Source of the DNA: Gimesia fumaroli
GTDB lineage: Bacteria; Planctomycetota; Planctomycetia; Planctomycetales; Planctomycetaceae
Reading direction: 5' to 3'
DNA length: 64,000 nt
NCBI RefSeq assembly: GCF_007754425.1
Contig: NZ_CP037452.1
Coordinates: forward strand, 6,613,164-6,677,163
Below the pieces are notes generated by a model that worked only from the letters and a program-made list of their open reading frames with translations, searched no databases and was not told where the DNA came from. Positions 20,101 to 35,100 of the stretch are shown here, piece after piece (positions within the stretch are counted from its first letter, which is position 1; each line of letters starts with the position of its first letter). The translations under genes were made by a program, and so were the position numbers.

Positions 20101-23100
20101 CATTTACTGTGGACTATGCAACCGCAGATGGTACTGCGGTCGCCGGCTCTGACTATACCGCAACCAGCGGTACGTTGAATTTCACAGGGACAACCGATGG
20201 CGAAACCCAGACCATTACTGTGGCAATCACTGACGATGCTACAGATGAACAACTGGAATCATTGCTCGTCAATCTGAGCAATGCACAGCATCCCACAGCC
20301 GATATCACCATTGTAAATCAGGGACAGGCTACGATTGCGGGCAGTGATGGACCGGTCGTCACCGTCGATGGCACTTCCGCAACCGACGAGTTCCAGATGC
20401 AACTGAACGCGGATGGTGTGACGCTGGAAATCTGGAACGGCACGACCCTCATGCATTCAGGTTTACTGGCCAATATCACGGAAATTAATATCAACGGTGG
20501 CGCCGGCGTTGACACGCTCACGGTTGATCTGAGTAACGGCCTGCCATTCCCCGTCGGTAACATCAACTTTGATGGCGAAGCCGATGGCGGATCGATCGTA
20601 CTGGATCCTGGCAGCTATGCCGGTTCCTTTACCACAATCGCGCATACCCTCAGCAGTAACTCTGCGGGCAGCATGAACATTGATGGTCAGGTTATCAATT
20701 ACACGGGAGCGGAATCCGTCACCGACAATCTGGAGAGCACCAATCGTGCGTTTGATTTCCAAGGCGGTGCCGAGACAATTACACTCTCCGATTCAGGAAC
20801 CAATAACGATGGACTCTCCAGTATCGATTCCACACTGGGCGCTGCGATCACGTTTGCAGGCACCGCTTCTGCCGTCATGATTTCAACCACGACTGGTAGT
20901 GGCACGGATGCGATCAACTTAGAAGGCCTGGATAGTCTTAATACTGGAAACTTCACTATCACCGGTGACACCGATGATGAAGTACGGTTCCAAACGAACG
21001 ACACGGATCTGGGAACCAGCGATCTGACAGTCACCGCGCAGACCATCACGGTGGTCAGTGGCGTTTCTTCAACAACAGGTGAAATATCCCTGACCGCCAG
21101 CCGCAATATTTTCCTGGCTGATGGCAGCAGCCTGACCACGGTTGACGGGGGGATCACATTACTGGCCAATGATGGCGGTAATACGACTGGTCAATTTGTC
21201 GGGGTCAAATCGAATAACACAACGATTGCGACAACAGGATCTGGTGACATTTCGATTACCGGATATGGGGCGGATGGGACAGATGACAATAATTACGGAA
21301 TCAACCTGGTTTCCAGTGCCATTTCATCCAGCAGCACCAGCGTTGATGCAGGTATCATTTACATCAATGGGACAGGGGGAGCTGGAACACAGTGGACCAG
21401 CGGACTTCGGTTTAATGTCAGTACGCTTTCCAGTAACGAAGGTGATATTACGCTGATCGGACAAGGGGGTAGTGGTTCACTCTCTGAAAGTGATGGCGTG
21501 ATCTTAGGCAATACGACTGTCACCATCGACAATGCAAATCTCAATATCGATGGTCAGGCAGGCGGTACTTCCGGTTCCTCGACAAACTATGGAGTCAATA
21601 TAAAGAACAGTTCCCAGATTACGTCCACCGGTACGGGGACGATTACCATTGATGGTACAGGGGGCGGTGGAAACGATTTCCAGCGTGGCATCGTGATAGC
21701 TGACTCTGGGATCAGCTCGATAGATGGCGATATTACACTCCTCGGACAGGGAGGTGGCAACGGCACCGGTTACCAAAATCAGGGAGTACGCCTTAACAGC
21801 TCGACGGTGATGTCAACCGGAACCGGCGTGGATGCAGCTGAGATCAACATTCATGGATCTGGCGGGAACGGGACTTCGTACATCGATGGCTTTATGACAC
21901 AAAATCAATCGGTGATCAGCAGTGATGTGGCTGACATCTCGATCATTTCTGATGGGAGAATGTTGTTTTATCATGATAGCCGGGTGGAATCTAAATCTGG
22001 CGACCTCGAGTTTACCAGTAACTATTTAAATGGAAACAGTACCGGTTCCTTCCACATGAATAGCGGATCGGTATTCAGAGCGATTCAGGGTAATATTGAC
22101 ATCGATGCCCACAGCGAAATCTATGTGGGCAGCCTGATGGCAGGGGGAACGGTGACCGTTGATTCCGCAACCGGCCCGATGCTGTCCAACACGGTTGATA
22201 TTCCGAAAGTCTTTGCAGAAACAGCGATCCTGAATGCTTACGGTTCGGTCGGCACGAGTGGAGATCCTCTGTATGCCAACGTCGTAAATCTTTCAGGAAG
22301 CAGTGCTACCAGTGGTTTCTATGTGAACAACTCGGTCTATAAACAAATCATCGACGATGGTGATGCCGGGCATTCTACGACATCAGATGAGTGGGGTACA
22401 TTTACTTCATCCAGTCCGTACTATCAGGGAGACACACTGTACGTTACTTCGGGAGCATATCCCGATCTCACTTCGAGTTGGGAATTCAGCGATCTGGTTT
22501 CCGGAACCTACCGCATCTCAGCATTTTGGAGAACAGGTGCTAATCGAGCGACGAATACCGAATTTACTGTCTCGGGAATTGAAGGCGGTCCGAGTTCACA
22601 AATCGTAAATCAACAAAACCGTTCGGCTGACGTCACTGATGCAGGATTTGACTGGCAAGATCTGGGTTATTACACGGTCGACGCCAATGGCGCCATTACC
22701 GTTACCCTGGCCAACGAACTGCCTGATGGTTTAGTCATTGCCGATGCCATCCGTCTTGAAAAAGTCGGCAGCCCGATCAGGGTGAATGATGTCAGCGTGG
22801 ATGAGGATGCAGGGACAGCTTCATTTACAGTCACACTGGGTGAAGCCGTTCAGGGAGGCCTGAGTGTCGACTGGTCCACCGCCGATGGCACGGCAACCGC
22901 CGGTTCCGATTACACAGCGGGCTCAGGAACATTGAACTTCACCGGTACCGCTGGCGAAACTCAGACGATTACCGTCTCTCTCACTGATGAATACGTTATC
23001 GAGTCCGATGAAACATTTTTCGTCAATCTGAGTAACCTTGTCACCAGTGGCAATGCCCTGTTGACGGACTCCCAGGGAATGGCGACGATCATCGATGAGG

Positions 23101-26100
23101 ACAGTGTCACCATCGACGGCACCGCCACTGCAGATGATTTTCTGGTGCAGTTGAACGCGGATGGTGTGACGCTGGAAGTCTGGAATGGTGCTTCGCTCGC
23201 ATTCTCTGATCTGCTGACTGAAGTAGTGGAACTCAATATCAACGGTGATGCGGGCGCCGATACCTTCACTGTCGATCTGAGTAATGGCCTGCCATTCCCC
23301 GTCGAGAACATCAACTTTGATGGCGAAGCCGACGGTGGTTCAATCATATTAGAGTCTGGCAGCTATGCCGGTTCGCTGACGACGGTGACACATACCTTAA
23401 ATAGTGATACTGCCGGTGTTATTTCGATCGACGGTCAGTTAATCAATTATACGAGCACCGGCTCTCTCGCCGACAATCTGGATGTAACCAATCGCGTATT
23501 TGACTTCCTGGGTGCTACGGAAACGATCACGGTCTCTGACGATGGTACCGCAGACGACGGCCTGTCGCTGATCGATTCGACGCTGGGAGCTGCAGTGGCC
23601 TACGTGGGAACCGGGGCAGTTACGGTCAAGACCAGCAGCGGCAGTGGTACTGATGTGATTAATATTGCGGGGCTGGATAGCCTGAATGCCGGCGATCTGA
23701 CAATCACCGGCGATACGGATGACGATGTCACCTTCCAGACCAACTTGACTGCGATGGGAGCCAGCGACCTGACGGTCGCCGCACAGACCATCACCGTTGA
23801 CAGCGGCATCAGTTCAACCTCAGGTGTTATCTCCCTGACCGCCAGCCGTAATATTTTACTCAACACTGGCAGCAGTCTGACGACCGTCGATGGAGGAATC
23901 ACCTTATTGGCCAATGACGGCGGCGCGACTGCCGGGGACTTCAAAGGCATTGAAGCTGATGACGCCACGATTCAGTCGACCGGAACTGGCGATATTCTTT
24001 TGTCAGGGATTGCAGGTAATGGAAGTGGCGCTGGAAATATCGGTGTAACCCTGAATGATACGGTGATTACATCGTCTGGCATTGGAGCAAGTGCCGCGGT
24101 GATCACAATCAATGGAACAGGAGGCACAAGTACCAATTGGGGTTATGGAGTGAATCTTGCAGGGGAGGCAACCAGTATAACCAGCGTTGATGGTGATATC
24201 TCGATCTCAGGACAGGGAGGCAGTGGTGGTTCCGGCGAAGGGTATGTTGGTGTCGTAATAAACGGTGCTGAAGTTTCATCTTCCGGGACCGGCACTGATG
24301 CTGCGACGATCACAATTGACGGGACAGGGGGTATCGGAACAGGAAATAATTTCGGGCTTTTTGTGGTCAATAATTCGCTTGTGTCGAGTGTGGATGGAGC
24401 AATCTCTCTGACGGGCCAAGGGGGAAATGGTTCGGGAGGAGCCAATCTTGGCACTTATCTCGAAAGCGGAGTTCAGGTAATTTCGACGGGAGTGGGATTA
24501 GATGCGGCTACTGTCACCATTGCCGGTACGTCAGGCAGCAGCAACACTCTAGGTCTCGGCGTCAAGATTGGTGGCGATTCGATAGTCAGCAGTATTGACG
24601 GGAATATCTCGGTAACAGGTATTTCAGAAAATAGTACAGGTTCTGCCGGTACTGGAATTGAGCTGAACGATGCCGACATTATTTCCTCTGGAACTGGTGT
24701 CAACGCTGCGTCGATCACGTTGAATGGCACCGGAAGTATCGGGGATTCTTCAAATTACGGACTCTACGCTGTTACTAATTCGTCCATCAGTACGATTGAT
24801 GGTGCAATCTCTCTGACGGGTCTGGGAGGCAGCGGCTCAATGACCGAAAATCATGGTGTGAACCTGCGCGACTCTCAAGTGACTTCAACCGGGACAGCTG
24901 CGATCACAATTGATGGAACCGGTGGAGTAGGCGGGGGAGGCACAAGTCATGGTGTGCTCTTGTATGAAACTTCCGTCACCGGTAATTCGGGACAGATACT
25001 AGTTACTGGACAGGGCGGAACTTCAAGCACAGGTGAGAGAAACTACGGTGTCAGTCTCTGGGCCTCTGTGCTGGAACACGATCTGATTTCCAGTGTTGAG
25101 GGAGACATTATCATTTCCGGTACTGGTGGATCCGGGAGCGGGGGAAACCATTTTGGCGTCTTAACCACAAACGGTACGATTTCATCAACCGGAACAGCCA
25201 CAATCACGATTAATGCTGATGGTGGAACAGGAGGAGCTAATAATTATGGCTCCTTTATTTATGGCACAGATGTAAATAGCCAGTCTGGTGATATTATTGC
25301 AGTGGTTGAAGACGATTTTTTAATGGGGGGCAGCAGATCAATCAATTCGGCTTCCGGAAACATCACTATCACAGCTGACAATAGTGTGGGCAACAATGGT
25401 GGGTATATTTATCTGTATGAAAGCGCATACATCTATACCAGTTCTGGTGATATTGATTTAGACGCCGATGGGCATATTTACGTCACAAGCTTGATTTCAT
25501 CGGGAACTGTGACCGTAAATTCGACGAGCGGTTCGATTCTGGACAACGGTGACATCCGGTCTGACATCTTCGCGGGAGCGACTATTCTGAATGCTTACGG
25601 TTCGGTCGGCCAAAGCGGAAATCCATTGGAAGCACACGCTTCTAATCTTTCAGGGGCTGGTACGACCGGCGGCTTCTATGTTTCCAATTCTGCTTACACA
25701 CGGATCATCGACGACGGTGAATCCGGTTTTTCAACCATTGGTGCTGGTTGGACTTATGGTAGCGTTCCAGGACAATATAATGATGATAATTACCACTTGG
25801 ATCCAGGATCACATCCGGGAGAATCTGCTAGTTGGAGCTTTGATAATTTGACGCAAGGAACCTATCGTATTTCTGGTTTCTGGACTCCTCATACTAACCG
25901 GGCTACCAATACTGAGTTTACCGTCTCTGGTATTGAAGGCGGCCCGCATACTCAGATCATCAACCAGCAATACCGGTCAAGCGATGTCAGTGATGGTGGA
26001 GTTGACTGGCAGGACCTGGGCTTCTTCACGGTTGATGAAAACGGCACCATTACCGTTACCGTGGCCAATGAAAATGCCGACGGTTATGTGATGGCAGACG

Positions 26101-29100
26101 CCATGCGGATTGAAAAAGTCGACAGCGTTTTATCAGTGAGCGATGTCAGCGTCGATGAAGATGCGGGGACTGCGACTTTCACTGTCACTTCCAGCATGGC
26201 AACAGGGTCTGCGTTCTCAGTTGACTTTGCCACCGCCAACGGTACTGCGATTGCCGGCTCTGACTATACCGCTAACAGTGGCACGCTCAATTTTACAGGA
26301 ACGGCTGGTGAAACCAAAACGATCACAGTCACGTTGAATAGTGATACGACAGTCGAACGTGACGAAACTTTCCTGGTTAATTTATCGAATGTTCAAGCGT
26401 CAGGAATCATCAATGTTGCACTCGAAGCGACTCAGGTTACGGCCACGATTTTGAATGATGATACAACCTTTGTGACACTGCTCAATCCAACCGTAGCCGA
26501 ACTGGAGGGTGACAGTGGAACGAAGACATTCAATTTTGTGGTCAATATTTCCAATCCACTGGACGTTGATTTTCATATCTGGGGGCGTGCATTGGATGAC
26601 ACTGCCACTGAAGCAGATGGAGATTTTTCCAATCCACACATTGGCTACTGGGGAACCATTGCAGCCGGTGCAACTTCTGCCTCATTCCAGTATGCCACCA
26701 ATGGTGATACAAAAATCGAAAACCATGAATCCTTCAAGTTCGCTTTTCCCAGAAGCACCATCTACAGTGATATTGGCACCGCGACTCCCCTTGCCGCCGA
26801 TTATTTAGACAACATCATTTTTGACGGCGCCGATCAGTCAACGCTCTGGGCAACAGGGATCATTATCAACGATGATCATGTGAAGATTATTGACAACGGT
26901 GATGCCGGCTTCAGCCAGACCGGTTCCTGGTATACCTATGGCGGAAACCCAACCTTCTACCAGAACGATTATTCGTATGTCGACGGATTTGGAACGGGAG
27001 CGAACACCTCATCCTGGGCATTCAGTAATCTTGCAGCTGGCACCTATCGCCTCTCGGGCAACTGGGTTCCTTATGGCCTTCGGGCAACCAATATTCCGAC
27101 AACAATTACGGGAGCAGTGGGTGGTACTGTTAACACTACCATTAACCAGCAATCATTGATCCAGAATGTCTATGATGACGGAGTCTACTGGCAGGATCTC
27201 GGTTTTTTTGAGGTGGCTGAAAATGGAACCTTGACCGTGACGATTTCCGATAATGCCACTAACGGAAATGTGCTGGCAGAAGCTTTTCGCATTGAAAAGG
27301 CCGGTGAAGTTGCAATCTCCGATGTCACGATCGATGAAGCTGCAGGCACGGCAACGTTCAACGTCTCATCCAGCCGGGCGGTCGGCAGTGCCTTTTCGGT
27401 GGACTTTGCGACCGCTGATGGTACCGCGGTCGCGGGCAGCGATTACACTGCTACCAGCGGCACCTTGAACTTTGCCGGAACCGCAGCCGGGGAAACCCAG
27501 ACGATTACTGTTTACCTGACTGATGATGCGGTTGTGGAATCCGATGAAACGCTGCTGGTTAACCTAAGCAATCTCGTCACTGGAGGGCAGGCAATTATCC
27601 TCGGCCAGACACAGGCGAGCGCAACTGTGACAGATAGTGACAGTGCGAGCCTTTCCATTGCTGATCTGACCGTCAATGAAGGTGCAGGAACCGCCACGTT
27701 TACTGTGACTCTGGACCAGGCGGTTCAAGGGGGAGTGACCGTCGACTGGTCAACCCTGGATGGAACCGCACTGGCAGACACCGATTACACGGCTGGTTCC
27801 GGCACACTGAATTTCACCGGTACCGCGGGAGAAACACAGACCATCACTGTCTCTCTGACTGATGATTCTATCGTCGAACTGGATACGAATTTCCTGGTCA
27901 ACCTGACGAATCTGCAAGCGGGGGGGTTAAACGTCACACTGGCCGATGACCAGGCAACCGGTACGATTTCCAATGATGACAGTGCTGTTGTTTCCATTGG
28001 TGATGTGACTCAGTCCGAAGGAGATTCCGGCACCACGCAGTTCACCTTCACAATTTCGATCGATAACCCTGCCGATGTCGATATCACCGTCGATTATACA
28101 ACGGTCAGTGGTACTGCAGACGCGTCTGACTTTAACCCGATCAGCGGCACTGCCACCATTCTGGCGGGACAGACTTCGACCACCATTAGCGTTGATGTCT
28201 CAGGGGACAATATCGTCGAAGCGGATGAGCAGTTCTTTGTGGATCTGTCCAACCTGCAGGCGGGGGGATTGAATGTCACGCTGGCTGACTCTCAGGCAAC
28301 CGGTACTATTTCCAACAACGACAGCGCTACGCTTTCGATGGGCAATGTCACCCAAGCTGAAGGGGATTCTGGCACCACGCTGTTTACATTTACCGTTTCG
28401 ATCGACAATCTTTCCGATGCAGATATCACGTTTGATTATACGACCGTTAGTGATTCCGCTGACGCCACAGATTTCACCCCGGTGAGCGGTACTGCAACGA
28501 TTGCTGCGGGGCAATCATCAACGACAATTACTGTCGATGTCACAGGCGATAACACAATCGAACTGGACGAGCGGTTCTTGGTAGAGTGGTCAAACCTTCA
28601 AAGTAACGGTCGTGATATTCAGTTCAACGATGTGCCCGCATACATAAGTGACCTGGGAATCTTTGACTCATTTGGTACGGCATTTGACGTCAAAATCGTT
28701 GGAAATATTGCTTACGTGGCTGCTGGTTCGGAAGGTCTGCGTATTTTGGACATTAGCGATCCGACAAATGTTTCTGAATTAGGTTTCTCTGACATCCCTT
28801 ATGATGCGTCTCATGTCGAGGTCGTTGGAACTATTGCTTATGTGAGTGACAGAAGTTTTACAGGTCTTCGGTTATTCGACATCAGCGATCCAACGGATAT
28901 TTTGGAATTGGATTTTTATGATACGTCCAATGCACCGACAAGAGTAAAGATCGTTGGAAACATTGCTTATGTGGCTAACAAATTAGATGGTCTACGTGTT
29001 TTAGACATCGGTGATCCGACTAACGTTACAGAGCTCGGATTTTTTGACATTCCGGGTTATGATTCATACACCTTAGATGTAGATATAGTTGGCAATTTCG

Positions 29101-32100
29101 CTTATTTGGCTGATGGTGACAGTGGCATCCGTGTTTTAGACATCAGTAATCCTGCCAGTATTACTGAAATTGGTATTTTTGAGACAGGCAGCTTTGCAAG
29201 AGACGTACAGATTGTCGGCAATTATGCCTATCTTGTTGATAACACCGGTCTCCATATTTTGGACATCAGCACTCCTTCCAACATCACTGAACTCGGTTTC
29301 TTTGGTGCTGTAAACACTGCGTTGAGTATGGAGATTATTGGGAATACTGCTTATCTTGTTGACTCTTCTTTTGGTTCTAATTCTTCAAATCGTCTTCTTG
29401 TTTTGGATATCAGTGATCCGACTAATATCATTCAACGTGACTCTTTTGAGTCTCCGGGATCAGCCTATGAAATACAGGTTATCGGAGGGAGTGCCTATTT
29501 AGCAGGTATGGAGTATGGCTTACAAATATTAGATGTCAGCTTTATACAAGGTGCAGCAGGCACGATTACCAATGATGACAGCGGAGTCATTGTGATTGAT
29601 GATGTGACGCAAGCAGAAGGAACTTCGAGTGCAACCCCCTTTACATTCACTGTTTCCTTAAGTAACCCCTCTGATACGGATATTACATTTGATTATATTA
29701 CGGTCAGCGATTCTGCTGATGCCTCAGACTTCACTCCTGTCAGCGGTACTGCCACAATTCTGGCAGGACAGACTTCGACGACAATTACTATTAATGTCAC
29801 AGGTGATAACACGGTCGAATTTGACGAACAGTTTTATGTCAAGTGGTCGAATCTCCAGACTAATGGACGCGATGTTCAATTTTATGTAGCATCTGATAAC
29901 ATCACACAGCTTGGATCCTTTGACACACATAGTAGAAATGACGGTGTGCAAATCATCGGAAATATTGCCTATGTGGCTGCCGGTGCCAGTGGTCTTCGGG
30001 TATTAGATGTCAGTGATCCAGAAAATATCACGGAACAAGGATTCTTTGACACACCTGGATTTGCGAAAGACGTACAGGTTATTGGAAATATTGCCTATGT
30101 GGCTGACGGTGGCGGTGGCCTCCGAGTATTAGATGTCAGTGCCCCAGAGAATATAACGGAACTGGGTTTCTTTGACACACCTGGTTCTTCCTATACGATG
30201 CAGGTGGTTGGAGATATTGCCTATGTTGCTGACAATGGTGGCGGACTCCGCGTGTTAGATATTAGTGATCTGGCAAATATTACCGAAATTGCATTCATTG
30301 ACTCATTTCCTGCCAATGATTTACAGATCATTGGCGATATTGCTTATGTTGCCGGCCAGAACCAAGGCCTCCGCGTATTAGATATCAGTGACCCGACCAA
30401 CATCACAGAAATGGGATTCTTTGTCATATCTGGTTCAGCTCAAGGCATAGATATCATTGGGAACACTGCCTACGTTGCTGCCCATTCCAAGGGGCTGCGT
30501 GTGTTGGATATCAGTGATCCTGCCAACATTACCGAGCTCGGTTTCTTTGACACACTTGACTACGTACTTAGTGTCGACGTCGTAGGAAATACTGCCTTTG
30601 TAGTTGACTATAATACTGGACTTCAAGTATTAGATATTAGTGATCCTGCCAATATCTCTGAAATTGGATTCGTTAATGCAGCTGGAAAGGCTTATTCTGT
30701 TGAAGCCTTCGATAATGTTGCTTACTTTTCTGACTCGTTCGGTGGTTTCCGAGTTCTGGATGTTAGTAATGTAAAACTTGCTCAAGCCACCGGCACAATC
30801 ACCAACGACGACAGCGCGAGCCTTTCAATCGCTGATGTCACCGTGAATGAAGGTGCGGGAACCGCCACCTTCACAGTCACGCTGGATGATGCAGTGCAGG
30901 GAGGCATCGCCGTTGACTGGTCTACCGCAGACGGGACCGCCGTTGCGGGTTCCGATTATTCTGCTGGTTCCGGTACGCTCAACTTCACCGGTACCGCCGG
31001 CGAAACACAGACCATCACCGTCACTCTGACCGATGATTCAACGGTCGAACTGGATGAAAACTTCCTCATCAACTTGTCGAACCTGCAGGCGGGGGGACTG
31101 AATGTCACGCTGGCGGATTCTCAGGCAACTGGCACCATTTCCAATGACGATAGCGCCACGCTTAACATTGGTGATGTGACTCAAGCCGAAGGAGATTCTG
31201 GCACCACGCAGTTTACATTCACGGTTTCGATCGACAATCCTGCCGACGCCGATATGACGGTTGTTTATACGGTCGTGGGTAATACTGCCGGTGCTGCTGA
31301 CTTCACCCCCATCAGCGGTACTGCCACCATTCTGGCGGGCCAGACTTCGACCACCATTACCGTTGAGGTGATCGGTGATACGACAGTCGAAGCCGATGAA
31401 CAGTTCTTTGTGGATCTGTCCAACCTGCAGTCAAGCGGCCGGGATGTTCAATATAGTTTTGCACCAGCCAATATTACTGGACTCGGCTCTTTCAATACCC
31501 TTGGAAGTGTTAAGGCAGTTCATATTGTTGGAAATATCGCTTATGTCGCAGACGACAATCGGGGCCTGCGTGTACTGGATATCAGCGATCCCGGCAATGT
31601 GATTGAACTCGGGTTTTATGATACGGCCGGCTTTTCCAGTAGTGTGCAGGTTGTCGGAGATATTGCCTATCTGGCTGATGGCCAGAGTGGTTTACGTGTC
31701 TTGGATGTCAGCAGTCCAGGCAGTATCACCGAACTGGGCTTCTTTGATACGCCCGGGAATGCGTGGAGTTTACAGATCGAGGGAAGTCGCGCCTATCTGG
31801 CTGATTATGATGGTGGTTTTCGTATCCTGGATATCAGTAGCCCAGGGACCATTACCGAGCTGGGATCCTTTAATACGCTTGGAGACGCCTGGGATCTTCA
31901 GGTCGTTGGAGACCTTGCTTATGTCGTAAGTGGAACTGGTGGCCTTCAGGTCTTGGATATCAGTGATCCCGCCAACATCAGTGAACTGGGCGGGTATACC
32001 AGCATGCTCGGTCATGCCTATGGAGTTACCGTCGCAGGAACGCGAGCGTATGTGACTGACAACAATAATGGTCTGCGTGTTCTGGATGTCAGTGATCCGG

Positions 32101-35100
32101 CCAATATCAGTGAACTCGGATTCTTTGACACAGCTGGTGAAACATGGAAAGTTCAGATAGACGGTGACCTTGCCTATCTGGCTGATGGTTCTACCGGTTT
32201 GCGTATTTTGGATATCAGTGATCCCGCTAACATCTCGCAATTGAGCGTCTTTAATACTCCTGGTCTTGCCTTTGATCTGCATGTTGTTGATGGAATTGCC
32301 TATGTGGCTGATGCAGGTACTTTGCAGATTCTGGATGTCGGATTTGCGCGTAGTGGAACCGGCACGATTACCAACGACGACAGCGCCAGTCTCTTCATTG
32401 CTGACATCACCGTGAATGAAAGTGCGGGAACTGCCACCTTCACGGTCACGCTGGATGAAGCAGTGCAGGGAGGTCTCGCCGTTGACTGGTCTACCGCAGA
32501 CGGAACTGCCGTTGCGGGTTCCGATTACACAGCCGGTTCCGGGACACTCAACTTCACCGGTACCGCCGGTGAAACACAAACTATTTCCGTCACTCTGACG
32601 GATGATTCCACAGTCGAACTGGATGAAAACTTCCTGGTCAACCTGTCGAACCTGCAGGCGGGGGGATTGAATGTCACGCTGGCTGACTCTCAGGCAACAG
32701 GCACAATCACAAGTGATGACGCGGCCATCCTTTCTATCAGTGACGTCACTCAAGCTGAAGGGGATTCTGGCACCACCCAGTTTACATTCACGGTTTCGAT
32801 CGACAATCCCTCTGACGTCAATATGACGGTTGATTACACGATCGTGGGTGATACAGCCAACGGGTCTGACTTCACATCCATCAGTGGTACCGCCACGATT
32901 CTGGCGGGCCAGACTTCGACCACGATTACCGTTGATGTGATCGGTGATACGACAGTCGAAGCGGATGAGCAGTTCTTTGTGGAATTGTCCAATCTACAGG
33001 CAGTCGGCCGGGATGTTGAGTTCAGTTCGATAATCGCCAGTCTGACCTATCTCGGATCATTTGATACCACCAGCAGTGCCCGCGATGTGCAAGTGGTCGG
33101 AAACATCGCTTACGTGGCCGATCTGAGCGCGGGTCTGCGTGTGTTAGATATCAGTGATCCAACGAATGTTGTCGAGCTCGGTTCCTTTGTGACAACGGAA
33201 GCGGAGTCTCTGCAGGTGGTCGGCAATCTGGTTTATGTCGCCGACAGTGCCAGTGGCCTGCGCATCCTGGATGTGAGTGATCCGGCTAATATCACCGAGC
33301 TTGATTCGTTTGTGACTCCCGGTGATGCAAATGAAGTGCAGGTTGTGGGGAATCTCGCTTATGTCGCCGATCTGTCAAATGGCCTGCGAATTCTGGATGT
33401 CAGTGATCCGAACAATATTACCGAAATCGGTTTTTCTGATACGTCCTATTTTGGATATGGCGTGAAAGTAATCGGCGACATCGCGTATCTGGCCGATCGA
33501 TTCAACGGCCTGCGATTACTGGATGTGAGTGATCCTGCAAATGTCTCGCAGCTTGGTGTCTTTGACACAGCCGGTTATGAAGTTGACGTGGATGTAGTCG
33601 GTAATCTGGCTTATGTAACGGACTATCCCAGTGGTGGTCTTTACGTATTGGATGTCAGCGACCCCGCCAATATCAGTGAACTCGGTTACTTTAATACAGC
33701 TGGTTCCTCGCTGAGCCTGCAAGTCGTCGGAGATTATGTCTATGTGGCGGACGGAAGTGGCTTGCGTGTCTTGGATGCCAGTGATCCCGCCAGCATTACT
33801 GAAGTCGGCTTCTATGATACACCAGGCTTTTCTCATGCAGTGCAGGTGGTCGGAAACATTGCCTACGTGGCCGACAGTAGTTCCGGCTTACAGATTTTAG
33901 AAGTGAGTTTTGTAGAAAACGCAACAGGCACGATTACTGATGATGACAGTGCCACGCTTTCTATTGCTGATATCATCGTCAATGAAGGTGACGGAACCGC
34001 CACTTTCACAGTCACCCTGGATGAAGCGGTCCAGGGAGGCGTCTCTGTTAACTGGCTGACTGTCGATGGCACGGCAAGCGCCGGCTCTGATTACTCACCC
34101 GGTTTCGGGACGCTTAACTTCACCGGTACCGCCGGCGAAACACAGACCATCACAGTCACTCTGACGGATGATAGTGATATTGAACTCACTGAATCAATCC
34201 TGGTGACATTAAGTAATCTCGTTGCCACCGGTGACGTATCACTGGCACAAAGCCAGGCAACAGCCTTCATCACCAATGATGATGGCCTTGTCATTGACGA
34301 AGATGCTTCCGAACAGACAATCAATCTGACTGGCATTGTCGCAAGTGCCAGCGGTTTACAAGTCCTGTCCGTAACAGCCAGTAGCAACAACCTGACTTTA
34401 ATCCCGAACCCTGCCGTAAGTTATGTTCCTGGAAATACGACGGGAACACTCACATTTACCCCCAACCCGGATCAACATGGCTCGGCACTCATCACGATCA
34501 CAGTCACTGACGAATTAAGTGTTGAAACGACTCATACATTCAATGTTGTCGTCAATCCTGTCAACGACGCCCCCACGGTCAGTGCTGCCGTGACTTCCAC
34601 CCTCACTGAAGACGATGGCGCGGCGAACCTGGATTTATTAACCAATGCCACTGATGTCGATTTGAGTGATACTCTGAATGTCGATAGCCTGACGCTCGTC
34701 AGCGGCGACGCCTCCGGCATCGTACAGAACGGCAACAGTCTGGATATTACTCCCAGTGCCTATAACGGTCTGGCAGTCGGAGAAACCGAAGTCATCACCT
34801 ACTCTTACAACGTGGTCGATGGCAACGGCGGTATTGTTGCTCAGACCGCCACCATCACCATCACCGGCGTCAATGACGCGCCCACCGTCAGCGCTGCCGT
34901 AAGCTCGACACTCACTGAAGACGATGGCAACGCCAATCTCGATCTGCTGACCAATGCCAGTGACGTCGATTTGAGTGACGTCCTCAATATCAGCGATCTC
35001 ATCCTTGTCAGCGGCGATGCGTCCGGCATCGCCCAGAACGGCAACAGTCTGGATATCACTCCCAGTGCCTATAATGGTCTGGCGTTTGGTGAAACGGAAG

